A stretch of 64,000 nt of DNA, from NCBI RefSeq assembly GCF_023277925.1, contig NZ_CP063832.1, positions 248,001 through 312,000 on the forward strand, written 5' to 3'. Positions within the stretch are counted from its first letter, which is position 1, and each line of letters starts with the position of its first letter. This stretch comes from Pseudomonas entomophila. GTDB lineage: Bacteria; Pseudomonadota; Gammaproteobacteria; Pseudomonadales; Pseudomonadaceae. Of the stretch, positions 18,489 to 27,493 are shown piece after piece. The position numbers were made by a program, and so were the translations under genes. Under the pieces are notes generated by a model. That model did not search any database. It worked only from the letters and a program-made list of their open reading frames with translations, and had not been told where the DNA came from.

Positions 18489-19178
18489 TCAGCCCATGTG
18501 GTTCTGGTCCTGCAGGATCGCCTCGTCCAGCGCCTCCAGCAGTGCCTTGCGCACCTTCAGCTTGGTGTTCTTGTGCGCCAGCATGTTCAGCTTCTTCAGC
18601 TCACGGGCAGCCGCCAGAGCGGTCGCGTGCAGTTGTTCGGCCGGCACCACCTTGTCGAGGAAGCCGGCTTCACGCGCGCCCTGCGGGTCGAAGGTCTCGG
18701 CATTGTTCACCGCCCGCTGGAAGGCGGCGCGGCTCAGGCGGTCGCGGGCCAGTTCGATGCCGGCGTGGTGCATGGTCATGCCGATCTGCACTTCGTTCAG
18801 GCAGATCGTGTAGAGGCCTTCGACACCGATGCGGTAGTCGCCCGACAGCAGCAGGAAGGCGCCCTTGGCCACGGCATGGCCGGGGCAGGCGACGATCACC
18901 GGGAAGGGGTGCGACAGCAGGCGGCGGGCCAGGGTGGAGCCAGCAGTGACCAGGCCGACGGCCTCCTTGGGGCCGGCGGTCATCACCTTGAGGTCGTAGC
19001 CGCCGGAGAGAATGCCCGGCTGGCCGGTGATGATCACAATGGCGCGTTCTTCCACGGCGCGGTCGAGGGCGGCATTGAAGGCGACGATGAGATCCGGCGA
19101 GATGGCGTTGACCTTGCCGTTGTTCAGGGTCAGGGTGGCGATGCCGTCTTCGGCGTGGTAGGTAATCAGCTCGCTCAT
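18489..19178 (-). CDS. Crotonase/enoyl-CoA hydratase family protein
   Basis: A 229-residue protein. The oxyanion-hole segments are GILSGGYDLKVM (about residues 60-72) and GHAVAKGAFLLLSGDYRIG (about 95-113). The two catalytic Glu of classical crotonases are not obvious, so the reaction could be hydration, isomerisation or hydrolysis of an acyl-CoA. It stands alone, just before the tRNA. Confidence 0.85.
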   Translation of the reverse strand: MSELITYHAEDGIATLTLNNGKVNAISPDLIVAFNAALDRAVEERAIVIITGQPGILSGGYDLKVMTAGPKEAVGLVTAGSTLARRLLSHPFPVIVACPGHAVAKGAFLLLSGDYRIGVEGLYTICLNEVQIGMTMHHAGIELARDRLSRAAFQRAVNNAETFDPQGAREAGFLDKVVPAEQLHATALAAARELKKLNMLAHKNTKLKVRKALLEALDEAILQDQNHMG

Positions 19179-19401
19179 GGCAGAGTCCTTTGGATGGCGT
19201 GGCGACGACGTTACCCAGCGGCGCCGGCCAGGTAAAGCGCCAAGGCTGACCGGCCAGTCAGTGCCAGGCCGGCCGCCCTTGGTTAGTCGGGGCAGGGCGT
19301 TGGCGACGGGTAAAAGCGCTGGGCACAATGGCAGCATTGCCTTGATAAGCCAGCGTTTTCGGGGAATTGGCTTAAGCGCATGAAAATTCTGAAAAAAATG
19401 C

Positions 19402-19430
19402 TTGCCAAAGAAAAGCTCTTCTACTAAATT
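19402..19430 (+). promoter_or_regulatory. Promoter of tRNA-Ser
   Basis: TTGCCA (19402-19407), a 17-bp spacer and TAAATT (19425-19430), followed by a GC-rich discriminator agcgcgcc as in stable-RNA promoters. It lies 38 bp before the tRNA. Confidence 0.65.
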
Positions 19431-19467
19431 AGCGCGCCTCGACAGGCTGAATAGCTTGAAGAGAAAC

Positions 19468-19557
19468 GGTGAAGTGTCCGAGTGGTCGAAGGAGCACGCC
19501 TGGAAAGTGTGTATACGAGAAATCGTATCAAGGGTTCAAATCCCTTCTTCACCGCCA
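19468..19557 (+). tRNA. tRNA-Ser (anticodon GGA)
   Basis: The 90-nt class II tRNA has acceptor stem GGTGAAG/CTTCACC, encoded CCA, anticodon stem CACGC/GTGTG with loop CTGGAAA giving anticodon GGA, and a long variable arm (tatacgagaaatcgtat). The T-loop ggttcaaatccc is conserved. The 3' part, from 19524, is the prophage-supplied copy of the attachment core. Confidence 0.95.
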
Positions 19558-19562
19558 CATTC
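19524..19562 (+). repeat. Prophage attachment site, tRNA side (attL)
   Basis: A 39-bp core beginning cgtatcaagggttcaaatcc and ending gccacattc, identical to 38383-38421. It spans the T-arm and acceptor of tRNA-Ser, the usual target of tyrosine integrases. Confidence 0.92.
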
Positions 19563-19565
19563 GAA

Positions 19566-19600
19566 AGCCCTTGATTCCATTAGGTTTCAGGGGCTTTTTC
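19566..19600 (+). terminator. Terminator after tRNA-Ser (phage-supplied side)
   Basis: An imperfect hairpin, agccctTGAttcc...gtttcaggggct, followed by TTTTTC. It lies inside the element, so it replaces the original chromosomal terminator that now sits beyond attR at 38429-38464. Confidence 0.6.
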
Positions 19601-19629
19601 AATTCTAGGACCTGAAAACCCACTCACAT

Positions 19630-19650
19630 TGGTACATTTGAGTGGTACAT
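19630..19650 (+). promoter_or_regulatory. Candidate integrase arm-type site, left
   Basis: tggtacat-ttgag-tggtacat, two direct tggtacat units, sits just before the integrase start. A 19/21 match occurs at 38304-38324, at similar distance from the other attachment core. Confidence 0.6.
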
Positions 19651-19651
19651 C

Positions 19652-21319
19652 ATGGGCACTATGGCAAATCCCTGGAAGCATCCGACCTCGGGTTACTACT
19701 ACATCAGAAGGGCAGTCCCGAAGGACCTTAAGCCCCTCTTGGGTGGTATCTACAAGAAAACCCTAGGGACCAAAGAGCTCGGGTCGGCCAAGGCCCTCTT
19801 CGCGGCTGCTTGGGTCGAGTCTGAGGCCAAGTTTGCCCTAGCAAGGTCTCAGCGAGACGGCGGGGAGCTCCTCACGGCGAGGGATGTGCAGCAATTAGCG
19901 GCGCGCTGGTTTACTCAAGAGCTCAATTCGGTAGAAGCCTCTGGGGACTTTGAGGCGTTCCTTATCCCTATCCCTGGAGAAGGTCCCGCGAGTCTTCGGT
20001 ATTGCTTCGATGACAGCGGGAAGGTCTCTGCGCTGGTGCGCCCCTACATCGCCCAAGCACTGACCGCCTACAACTTACCTCCTGTACCTCCAGGGGCTCT
20101 CTACGATTCTCTTGTAGAGGCGTTCTCTCAACACCTTTTTAAGCTTTCGGACTTGGCACTGGCTCGCCACAGTGGTGACTGGACGGCTCAGCCTGACGTG
20201 CTCCCCGAAGAGCCCCTCAAGGTGGAGCGCAAGGTCAAGCGCCATAAGTTGTCAGAGGTCTTTGCCCAGCTCAAAGCCGATAAGCTCGCCACTGAAGGTC
20301 ACACCCGGACAGCCCTGAAGACCTGCGACGAGTACGAAGCCGTGGTCCTCAAGTTCATCGAGCTTTTTGGTGACTTGCCAGTAGATCAGATTGATCGACA
20401 GACCATTCAGGACTATCGGATGCTCCTCCAGGAGCTCCCTTCGAAAGGAGAGGGTATCCGTGGCTTGAGTGCTAGGCAGCAGATAGAGAGGGCGAAGGCT
20501 GAAGGTCTTCCAACGCTTCAGGCTACGACCATCAAAACTCGCTTGAGGATACTTTCGGCAATCTTGGGCTTTGCTATTCAGCTCGGATTCATCAAGGAAA
20601 ACCCGGTGAGCACCTCTGGGGTTGCCACCAGGCTTGCCAAGAGCATTGCCAAGTCCAGCTCCGCCCAGCGCCGTAAGGACTACACGAGAGAAGAGCTGAA
20701 GAAGATTTTCTCCAGTCCGCTCTATACCAGCGCGGGATGGTCGCCACCTCGGAAGGATCTCGGAAAGGCTCTTTACTGGATCCCATTGTTGGCTCTGTAC
20801 ACTGGTGCTCGCCGTGAGGAGCTTGCTCAGCTCTTTGTGCGAGACGTTCGCAGGGGCTCAGAAGGGATCGCCTACCTGAGCATCCTTGAGACGGGCGATG
20901 ATGAAGAGCGCACGGTTAAGACTGCTGGCTCAAGGCGTGCCGTTCCAATCCACCCAGACCTTATCTCTTTGGGCTTCCTTGAATATGTCGAGGGGCTACC
21001 GGCCAATGGTCAGGTCTTCCCTCAACTGGCTCCTACAGAGGATGGCTGGTATGGCAAAGCGTTTGGTAAGCATTGGACCAAGTACCTAAGGGGTGTGGCT
21101 AAGCTCGAAAGCTCGGCCCCTCCATCCCACGGATTCCGACACACCTTCAAGACCCTATGTCGTGAGGTAGGGATCCCAGAGGATGTCCACGATGCACTCA
21201 CGGGACACTCAGACGGATCGGTCAGTCGGGACTATGGCTCGATGCCCCTGGAGAGGCTCTCAAGGGAACTCCAGCGCTTGCCCTCGATTGCGCATGAGGT
21301 CGGCCTTCTGGTGGGTTAA
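19652..21319 (+). CDS. Tyrosine recombinase (phage integrase)
   Basis: A 555-residue integrase. The N-terminal DNA-binding part opens with a YYYIRRAVPKDLKPLLGG segment typical of DUF6538-type integrases, a core-binding domain covers about residues 200-320, and the catalytic domain has Arg in TGARREELAQL (about 385) and H-x-x-R in HGFRHTFK (about 490). A later His lies in TGHSDGS and the nucleophilic Tyr in SRDYGS (about 530). It inserts the element into tRNA-Ser. The start overlaps the arm-type repeat, so self-regulation is plausible. It appears intact. Confidence 0.93.
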   Translation: MGTMANPWKHPTSGYYYIRRAVPKDLKPLLGGIYKKTLGTKELGSAKALFAAAWVESEAKFALARSQRDGGELLTARDVQQLAARWFTQELNSVEASGDFEAFLIPIPGEGPASLRYCFDDSGKVSALVRPYIAQALTAYNLPPVPPGALYDSLVEAFSQHLFKLSDLALARHSGDWTAQPDVLPEEPLKVERKVKRHKLSEVFAQLKADKLATEGHTRTALKTCDEYEAVVLKFIELFGDLPVDQIDRQTIQDYRMLLQELPSKGEGIRGLSARQQIERAKAEGLPTLQATTIKTRLRILSAILGFAIQLGFIKENPVSTSGVATRLAKSIAKSSSAQRRKDYTREELKKIFSSPLYTSAGWSPPRKDLGKALYWIPLLALYTGARREELAQLFVRDVRRGSEGIAYLSILETGDDEERTVKTAGSRRAVPIHPDLISLGFLEYVEGLPANGQVFPQLAPTEDGWYGKAFGKHWTKYLRGVAKLESSAPPSHGFRHTFKTLCREVGIPEDVHDALTGHSDGSVSRDYGSMPLERLSRELQRLPSIAHEVGLLVG

Positions 21320-21504
21320 GTCGCCGAAGCCTGGAGGGCCCCTAGGAGGACACCAAACGCCGCAGCGACATCAGGAGAAACGCTGTAGCCAGTAGCAGCC
21401 GCAACAGCGACCACAAAAGCCCATGTCCGCTTGTCCCGAGCCAGGACCAAGAGAGCCTTGCGGACCTTTTGAGCCTTGTCCTCATTTGCTTTCACTTCAG
21501 TCAT
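21316..21504 (-). CDS. Small holin-like membrane protein
   Basis: A 62-residue protein with a charged N-terminus (MTEVKANEDKAQKVRKALLV) and one hydrophobic segment (TWAFVVAVAAATGYSV). AAGGAGT lies upstream of the ATG. Size and topology fit T7-like class II holins (gp17.5, about 67 residues), and it is the last leftward gene of the late block. Holin function is inference. It converges with the integrase. Confidence 0.55.
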   Translation of the reverse strand: MTEVKANEDKAQKVRKALLVLARDKRTWAFVVAVAAATGYSVSPDVAAAFGVLLGALQASAT

Positions 21505-21700
21505 GGAAGACTCCTTGTGAAGGGTTACTGTAGATGGTTGATCATTAATTGATCCCATCCCAGGAAGGACTCATCAGGTTTGCTCAGGACCTCCCGAGAC
21601 TAACTCCTCGGTTACTCCTGAGTACACTCCTACTGTCTATACATAAGCATGCCCCTGAGTGCGTGAGGGTCTCCCTAATGTATGTGCTCTCGGGGGGGAT

Positions 21701-21717
21701 CTAAGGTGGGGAGGAAC
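21701..21717 (-). promoter_or_regulatory. 17-bp repeat, candidate T7-type promoter (copy 4)
   Basis: Minus strand GTTCCTCCCCACCTTAG. It is one of five related copies in the element and lies upstream of the holin-like gene. Confidence 0.45.
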
Positions 21718-21726
21718 ATTTTTCTT

Positions 21727-21743
21727 TATAGGTGGGGAGAAAC
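21727..21743 (-). promoter_or_regulatory. 17-bp repeat, candidate T7-type promoter (copy 5)
   Basis: Minus strand GTTTCTCCCCACCTATA followed by AAGAAA. The CCCCACCTATAAAG core recalls the CCCTCACTAAAG of T3-type promoters. It is in tandem with the copy at 21701. Confidence 0.45.
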
Positions 21744-21774
21744 AAAAGTGCATAGATATCAATTAATCAACGTT

Positions 21775-22374
21775 TCACGATAAGAGCCCTTCCTTACCCA
21801 GTTGCCGCTTCTGTTGTGCGCTCAGAGTTTTCAGGAATGGGCGCTTTAATGAGACCCCTGCGACCTGTCTGATCGCCTGCAAGGCGGGAACTCCTTCAGT
21901 CAGCAGGGTCAGCAGCTTCGGTTCACTGAAGCAACGGAACTGCGCCTCGAATTTGAAGGGGGCGAGTAGCTCCCGCTTTCTTTCTAAGGTGAGAGTCTCT
22001 TTGTTGCTCACCATTGACTCAAAATGGTTTTTGGGAAAGGCCCACTCTAGATTGTCCTTCTGGCAATTCCTTCCGTTTCCATCAATGTGTTTAACCTTGT
22101 AGCGACCTTCAGGCATCACAATGAATGCACGCCCCACAAAAAGGCTCACTGGCGAATAGTGGTTGAGCCCGTCTCGCACTAGGCAGACGTATAGGTGCCC
22201 GTTGTTTAACGCGGCTTTGAGGTAACGCGGCTGCCTTCGCTTGAAACTGAGGATAAGGCCGCTTTCCGTCACCGCGTAGTGGGGAAAATCAACAATAAGT
22301 TTTGCCAAGGTGTCTTCATAGGGGAACGAGGGGGCCTCGAATTGTTTTTGAGCAAGTTCCTTTAAGCATTCCAC
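21775..22374 (-). CDS. HNH homing-type endonuclease
   Basis: A 199-residue protein with a central HNH_3 motif VKHIDGNGRNCQKDNLEWAFPKNH (about residues 95-120), typical of free-standing phage homing endonucleases. The GTG start follows AGGAAG. It lies between the gp16-like gene and the holin-like gene, the region where T7 carries tail fibre and terminase genes. An endonuclease-driven exchange may have shaped this gap. Confidence 0.8.
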   Translation of the reverse strand: MECLKELAQKQFEAPSFPYEDTLAKLIVDFPHYAVTESGLILSFKRRQPRYLKAALNNGHLYVCLVRDGLNHYSPVSLFVGRAFIVMPEGRYKVKHIDGNGRNCQKDNLEWAFPKNHFESMVSNKETLTLERKRELLAPFKFEAQFRCFSEPKLLTLLTEGVPALQAIRQVAGVSLKRPFLKTLSAQQKRQLGKEGLLS

Positions 22375-22413
22375 GATTGTCTTCCTATAGAGGCCGTCCT
22401 TGGCCGTTTCTCG

Positions 22414-25400
22414 TTAAGGCTCGTACATTCCGTGTTCCATCAGCCAGCCCAGCGCACCCTGTGTAGCGGGGTCATTTGGCATGGTGCCTTTAAGGTTTCT
22501 GAGTAGAGCTTCTTTCTGGCGGCGAATTTGATCTTCGTCTAGATCGTTTCGGAGGAGGTTGGCAGCGTTAATCGGAATAGATGCAAACTGGGTTGCCCAT
22601 TTCATGGCTGGGAAGTTGCCGACTTTTTCTGCAAGGCTAAGTGATGACCATGCCTTCGGGCGCTCTCCTGTATCTAGCTCTGTATCACGGGTAGTGCGTC
22701 CGAGGCCCGCGTAGGGCAGTCCTAGGGGACTACCGATGGTGTCCCAAGCAAGAGAGGGCCCCGCCATATAACTGGAACGCTTCAGAGCCCCAATAGCTAG
22801 AGTTGAGATATCCATCTCACCTGTATCGGGGTCGTAACCCATGGTGTTCTTGTAGAACTCCGTGCGCCTATCATCGTCCTGGATCGTTTGAGCGCGGACA
22901 GCTGCGAATGCAGCGACTCCGAGCGCGGATAGGCCCATCGACAATACGAGCTGAAGGGCCTCATCAGCATCTTTGTTGCGGATCCTGTTAGCCCCCTTCA
23001 GGAACTTCTTCTCCACGGACCTCATGGAGAATGTCTGGTATTGAGTAACGGCACCAATAAAGGGGTTTGCAGAGTCAGCCCAAATGAAGGTGTCCCCTAT
23101 GGACGGCCTCTGGATCACGTCCGTGGCTGCAATATCACCCATACGCCGAATCTCCGAGAGAGCCTCACGACCTTCAAGAAGCTTGCCAGAGTCCAGGGTG
23201 AAGCGGCCTTTGGAGTCAACGGTAGAGCTCTTCTTGACGTGCTCTAGGATCAGCTTGAGCTTCGTGCGATCCACATTCATGTACTTGAGCTTCGCCGCTG
23301 AAAAGACCTTTGACGGCTCTCCGTGAGCATGCCGAACGAGTACAGCCAGAAACTCCTCCTGAGCCGCCTTGACGATCCGGTTTGTGGTCGACCCTAGTAG
23401 CTGCGCCGAAGGAGCCCACCTTGCTAACCATGCGGTGCCTGCCTTAAACGCGGCGAAAGGGGCGGGGGAGCTTTGTAAGGCTACTTGGTAGACGCTGTTC
23501 AAGTGCGAGGGGTAGACGACATTATGAATCTCCTCACCCCAGAGGCGATTCTGGAGCATGGCCAAATCGTCCGCCGTAGCCTTTCCTTTGGCTACCCGCT
23601 GGAACATCTGGCCGACTTCTGGGAGGGCCTTGAAGAAAAACCCTAGTCCGTAGTTGTGAAGACCCGAAGCTATCTCGGTGTAATTCATCGGACCCATGTA
23701 GGCCGATTTGGCCACAAACGAGAGGTTCGTCAGGCTTTGAGTCAGGTGGTGGAGCCAAGACTCGTCGTGATTACCAAGGCTCATTCCATAGAGTTTCTTT
23801 GCGGCTATCTTCAGTGCGTTGAGGTCTCCGTCCAGTTGGCGTTTAAGTACAGCGTCACCAGAGCGCCCCGCTTTCGCGTTCTGCTGTTCAATCCGGGAGA
23901 GCCTCTCAGCGAACCCCGCATAGCCAGAGTCACCCAGCCCCACGGACATCGCCAAGTCTCCAGCGGTGCGCTTGTGGTAGCTGTGCATGATCGACCGAAC
24001 GTCACCGCTCCGAAGATCCTTGTTGATGCTGAACTCTGAGCCGTCCGCTAGGGTGATCTTCGCGTCAGTCGTGAAGAGTCCCCGAGACTTCATGAAATCA
24101 GGAAGCTCTGCCGGGTCCATGGTCTTGTAGAGATGGGCCTTGATGCGGCTCATATCTTGGTCCACGTAGCCCAAAGCCTGATTGCGAGCTCTCTGCTGAG
24201 CCCACTTCTGGAACTCCTCAGTGAGCTTCCCGTCAGGAGTCTCCGCTTTCACAGGCTCCAGGAGAGTCCACGTGGGGTTCTTCCGGGCTTCCTGCTCGGC
24301 CAGAGCCTTCATCTCCGCCTCAAACGCCTGGATGGCCTTGGTGCGAACCTCAGGGTTCTTCAGGGAGGCATAAAGAGCCTTCCCTGTGGTCTCAAGGAGC
24401 GCTTGGTCACCACCAGCCTTGGCCGAAGCTCTGGCGATCTTGGCGGTGTCCATGATGACCGGGGAGTAGTTCCTGACGCCTTGCCACTGGAGAGGGTTCT
24501 CAATGATGTCCGCACCAGACCCAAAGCGTCCTGCTGGAGTCAGTACGTCACCAATGCGCTGGTCATAGAAGTTACCCATCAGGTCAGCCGCTTCGGAGAC
24601 AGCCTGAGGAAGCCCCTCACGGTTGCCGGATTCACGGGCGAGGGTTACCAGATAGCCGAACTCTTCCTCCAGCTCAGCCTTCGAGAGGCCTGCATGACGC
24701 TGGGAGCGGATGTAGCTTTCTGCATGCCGGGAGTAGGTGGAATCAACATCAAACCACTCGTTGTCCAGGTTCCGCTTCACCTCTTCGCCAGTCATCCGAC
24801 CGAGCCCCGAGGTGCCATCCTTGTAACCCTTATCGTTCCTGAAGAGTCCCAGAGCGGCCTTGCGGATCTCTGAGTTCTGACTGGAGCGCATCCGTTCACC
24901 GATGGTCGAGATACGAGCCACGGGATTCAGGGTGTCCTCCATATCGAGGATCCCATTGAGCCGGTCGTACTCTTCAGACGCTTGCTCTTTGGAGACCGCT
25001 GGGGAGCCTTCCTTCTTGGCTGTACGCTGCTTGATATAGGAGGACTTGGAGAGTCTCTTCTCGGATCCCTCACGGAAGAACCCGAGATCCTGAGCCTGTT
25101 TCCTTGCAGCGTCTGAAGCCAAGATCCGTTCAGTCAGGGGACCGGGGCGGTAGGGTTGCTCAGAGATCACCCCAGCTTCCTCAAGGACCTTGGAGGTCTC
25201 AGCGTCCTCGACATACCGGAAGGAGTCCATGGGGTTGTTCCTACCGAAGGCCTGCTTGACCCCTACGGCGATCCCATGAAGCGCCGCTCCACCAACAGCT
25301 CCAGCGAGGATTGCAGACTGGTAGTCGGCATCGACACCTGTGGAGGACTCCCGGAGGGACTCCGTGAGGGCGCCATAGGCCGCTCCTTCGACGCCTGACC

Positions 25401-26385
25401 CAGCGGCTCCAGCGAGGACTCTGGCTGTGCCTGGATTGAACAAGCGCCCAACTTGTCCGAGGCCGGGGAGGAGCATTGCTCCGTAGGTGACTGGATCACC
25501 GAGCATCTCGCCTAACCCCCCCATCAGGCTTGTGAGTAGACCGCCTCTTGCGTCAGCCGCCGCACTCTCTCTGTTCTCTTTCGCAATCTCAATGAGGCCA
25601 TCCAAGTCATCTCCCGAGTGAGCGTGATCGAAAACAAAAGTGGCACCTGCTTCCCCGATGCCAGCCGTTGCGACCCTTTCCACATCCTCAGCGGTAGGTG
25701 ACCAATCTGGTCGAGCCTTCCAGCCGGTGACGTTATGAGCTCTGTGGTCGCTCGTGAAGGTTGACCGCCAGAGGCCTCCCATTAGGGCCTCCCAGGACGA
25801 GCGCTCGGAGTCCGTACCGAGCTCTACAGGGGTTGCTGTGGAGATCCGATCAAGGGCACTTTCTGCGGGAGCCGATGGGGTCCCAAAGTTGATGCGGCTG
25901 AGCGGTCTAGTGCCGTCTGGTGCCCAGCCTGATTGCTTTCCCTCAAGGATCTTCTGTAGATACCCACGGGTTTCCTCAGGGATCTCTGCGTTCTCGATGA
26001 TGCCCCCGGCCTTATCCAGCTTCCGCTGAAGAGCTGTAGGGCCCATGTTGTAAGCCGCCAGGGCCAGCTCATCGGAGCCCCCAAAGCGTTTCTTCAGGTC
26101 TGCCATGTAGCGCGCCTGAGCGGGAATCGCTTTCTGAGGATCGTGGAAGTCTGAATCGGTGAGGAGACCATAGGCCTTGCCAGTACCGGGGATGAACTGA
26201 GCGAGGCCCCGAGCCTGACCGTACTTGGTCATCGGCCCGAGTGCCTCAGGGTTCCAACTGGACTCAGCGAAGCCTTGACGCTCAAGGAGGTCAGGACTCA
26301 CGCCATGTGCTTCCCCAGCGGCCACATAGAGGGCCCGGTAGGGGGATTCTTTAGGCAAGCCGGTAGCGTCTGCGTCATTGCGCAT
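22414..26385 (-). CDS. T7 gp16-like internal virion (ejection) protein with transglycosylase domain
   Basis: A 1323-residue protein (T7 gp16 has 1318). The N-terminal lytic transglycosylase (SLT) domain has its catalytic Glu at residue 41 in GFAESSWNP, with GLAQFIPGTGKAYGL and LALAAYNMGP motifs. The long helical remainder keeps gp16 landmarks such as HSGDDLDGLIEIAKENRES and DYQSAILAGAVGGAA. In T7 it is ejected into the host, opens peptidoglycan and forms the inner-membrane part of the DNA conduit. The ATG is preceded by AAAGGA. No internal stop is seen, which is unusual in an element lacking a capsid. Confidence 0.93.
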   Translation of the reverse strand: MRNDADATGLPKESPYRALYVAAGEAHGVSPDLLERQGFAESSWNPEALGPMTKYGQARGLAQFIPGTGKAYGLLTDSDFHDPQKAIPAQARYMADLKKRFGGSDELALAAYNMGPTALQRKLDKAGGIIENAEIPEETRGYLQKILEGKQSGWAPDGTRPLSRINFGTPSAPAESALDRISTATPVELGTDSERSSWEALMGGLWRSTFTSDHRAHNVTGWKARPDWSPTAEDVERVATAGIGEAGATFVFDHAHSGDDLDGLIEIAKENRESAAADARGGLLTSLMGGLGEMLGDPVTYGAMLLPGLGQVGRLFNPGTARVLAGAAGSGVEGAAYGALTESLRESSTGVDADYQSAILAGAVGGAALHGIAVGVKQAFGRNNPMDSFRYVEDAETSKVLEEAGVISEQPYRPGPLTERILASDAARKQAQDLGFFREGSEKRLSKSSYIKQRTAKKEGSPAVSKEQASEEYDRLNGILDMEDTLNPVARISTIGERMRSSQNSEIRKAALGLFRNDKGYKDGTSGLGRMTGEEVKRNLDNEWFDVDSTYSRHAESYIRSQRHAGLSKAELEEEFGYLVTLARESGNREGLPQAVSEAADLMGNFYDQRIGDVLTPAGRFGSGADIIENPLQWQGVRNYSPVIMDTAKIARASAKAGGDQALLETTGKALYASLKNPEVRTKAIQAFEAEMKALAEQEARKNPTWTLLEPVKAETPDGKLTEEFQKWAQQRARNQALGYVDQDMSRIKAHLYKTMDPAELPDFMKSRGLFTTDAKITLADGSEFSINKDLRSGDVRSIMHSYHKRTAGDLAMSVGLGDSGYAGFAERLSRIEQQNAKAGRSGDAVLKRQLDGDLNALKIAAKKLYGMSLGNHDESWLHHLTQSLTNLSFVAKSAYMGPMNYTEIASGLHNYGLGFFFKALPEVGQMFQRVAKGKATADDLAMLQNRLWGEEIHNVVYPSHLNSVYQVALQSSPAPFAAFKAGTAWLARWAPSAQLLGSTTNRIVKAAQEEFLAVLVRHAHGEPSKVFSAAKLKYMNVDRTKLKLILEHVKKSSTVDSKGRFTLDSGKLLEGREALSEIRRMGDIAATDVIQRPSIGDTFIWADSANPFIGAVTQYQTFSMRSVEKKFLKGANRIRNKDADEALQLVLSMGLSALGVAAFAAVRAQTIQDDDRRTEFYKNTMGYDPDTGEMDISTLAIGALKRSSYMAGPSLAWDTIGSPLGLPYAGLGRTTRDTELDTGERPKAWSSLSLAEKVGNFPAMKWATQFASIPINAANLLRNDLDEDQIRRQKEALLRNLKGTMPNDPATQGALGWLMEHGMYEP

Positions 26386-26540
26386 GGTGTGGATTCCTTT
26401 TAATGCTGCCGCCTGGTTCCCTTCTGCCCTGAGTCTCCAGCGCCCACAAGGGCAACTCAGGCAGACTCAGGCGACAGGAATAAACGGGCTGGAGATTTTG
26501 AGAAAGCTGCTGGGATGCAGCGGAGAGGCGGGGCTAGTAA

Positions 26541-27149
26541 CTACTGTCCGGAGGTGTTACCTGTCTGTCCCTTATTTGAAGGGTTATTGGCTTTGTAGGT
26601 GCTGTAAGCATTACCCGCTTGTTGTCCGAGGGAGAGAAGCTGGGCCCACTTCGAGGGCTGAGAGTTGACCACTTGGCGGCGCAGCTCGTTGAGACGCTGC
26701 TGGGTGCCAATCTGATTGGTCTGCTTGATGAGGAGGGATTGTGCGACTGTCCGCTTGAAGTTGTCCCTGATGCTGTCCTCTGCGCGGAGGTCCGAGCCTT
26801 TGGCGGCGCGCATGACCCGATCCATCGAATTCCCCTCCATACCTGTCTCAGATACAGCGGCCCGAAGGGCGGCGATGTTCATAATGGAGTTCGTCTGGGT
26901 GCTGGAAAGGTCTGCGGCGGCTTGCTCTGCGGCGGCTTGCACCTCTAAGTCAGTAGATTGATTGGCGAAGTTATACGTCTGACTTAGTGCCGCAACTTGA
27001 GCTTTGTAGTCCTCCTCAATCCTGGCGCGGTTTTCCTTGTCCGCCTTTCCGCCGACGAAGAGGCCAATCACTGCGCCGATTGCTGCTCCCCAAGGACCTG
27101 CGGCAGACCCTGCCTGAGCGCCTGCAACGGCACCGTTAAGTGCTGACAT
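26541..27149 (-). CDS. T7 gp14-like internal virion protein
   Basis: A 202-residue protein (T7 gp14 has 196). A Gly/Ala-rich hydrophobic N-terminus (GAAIGAVIGLFVGG) is followed by a helical body containing ALRAAVSETGMEGNSMDRVMRA, matching gp14's IRAAIGESMLEGSSMDRI. In T7, gp14 enters the outer membrane during ejection and starts the channel. Start ATG with a GAGGAAA site. It is immediately upstream of the gp16-like gene. Confidence 0.88.
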   Translation of the reverse strand: MSALNGAVAGAQAGSAAGPWGAAIGAVIGLFVGGKADKENRARIEEDYKAQVAALSQTYNFANQSTDLEVQAAAEQAAADLSSTQTNSIMNIAALRAAVSETGMEGNSMDRVMRAAKGSDLRAEDSIRDNFKRTVAQSLLIKQTNQIGTQQRLNELRRQVVNSQPSKWAQLLSLGQQAGNAYSTYKANNPSNKGQTGNTSGQ

Positions 27150-27160
27150 GATGGTTTCCT

Positions 27161-27478
27161 CTAGTGTGGACCATAGACATGGGTGTTAAAGCCCACTGGC
27201 GCTTCGCGGGATTTAAGGGGACCCACTTGGTGGCTCAAACAGGAGAGCAACTCGTCATAGGCTTCTTCCGCTTCCACCATCGTGTTCTTGACCTGCTCGG
27301 TCATGAAGTCACTTCTTGAAGAGTTCACTGGGGCTGATTGGACTGAGTATCTACAGCCGTCAGTGAAGCGGTGTTCGAATAGAACTACTCCCACTGTACC
27401 GGCTGCATCGTTAGCGACTCGAAGCATCCGAGCAGAGATCATCCTGGGAGTGCTCGGGGATTCTTTAGGGATAGCCAT
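27161..27478 (-). CDS. Small phage protein, position of T7 gene 13
   Basis: A 105-residue protein starting MAIPKESPSTPRMISARML with AGGAGG upstream. I see no convincing sequence match; T7 gp13 lies just before gene 14 and is of similar size, so the suggestion rests on position only. Confidence 0.5.
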   Translation of the reverse strand: MAIPKESPSTPRMISARMLRVANDAAGTVGVVLFEHRFTDGCRYSVQSAPVNSSRSDFMTEQVKNTMVEAEEAYDELLSCLSHQVGPLKSREAPVGFNTHVYGPH

Positions 27479-27493
27479 CCTGGCCTCCTGAAG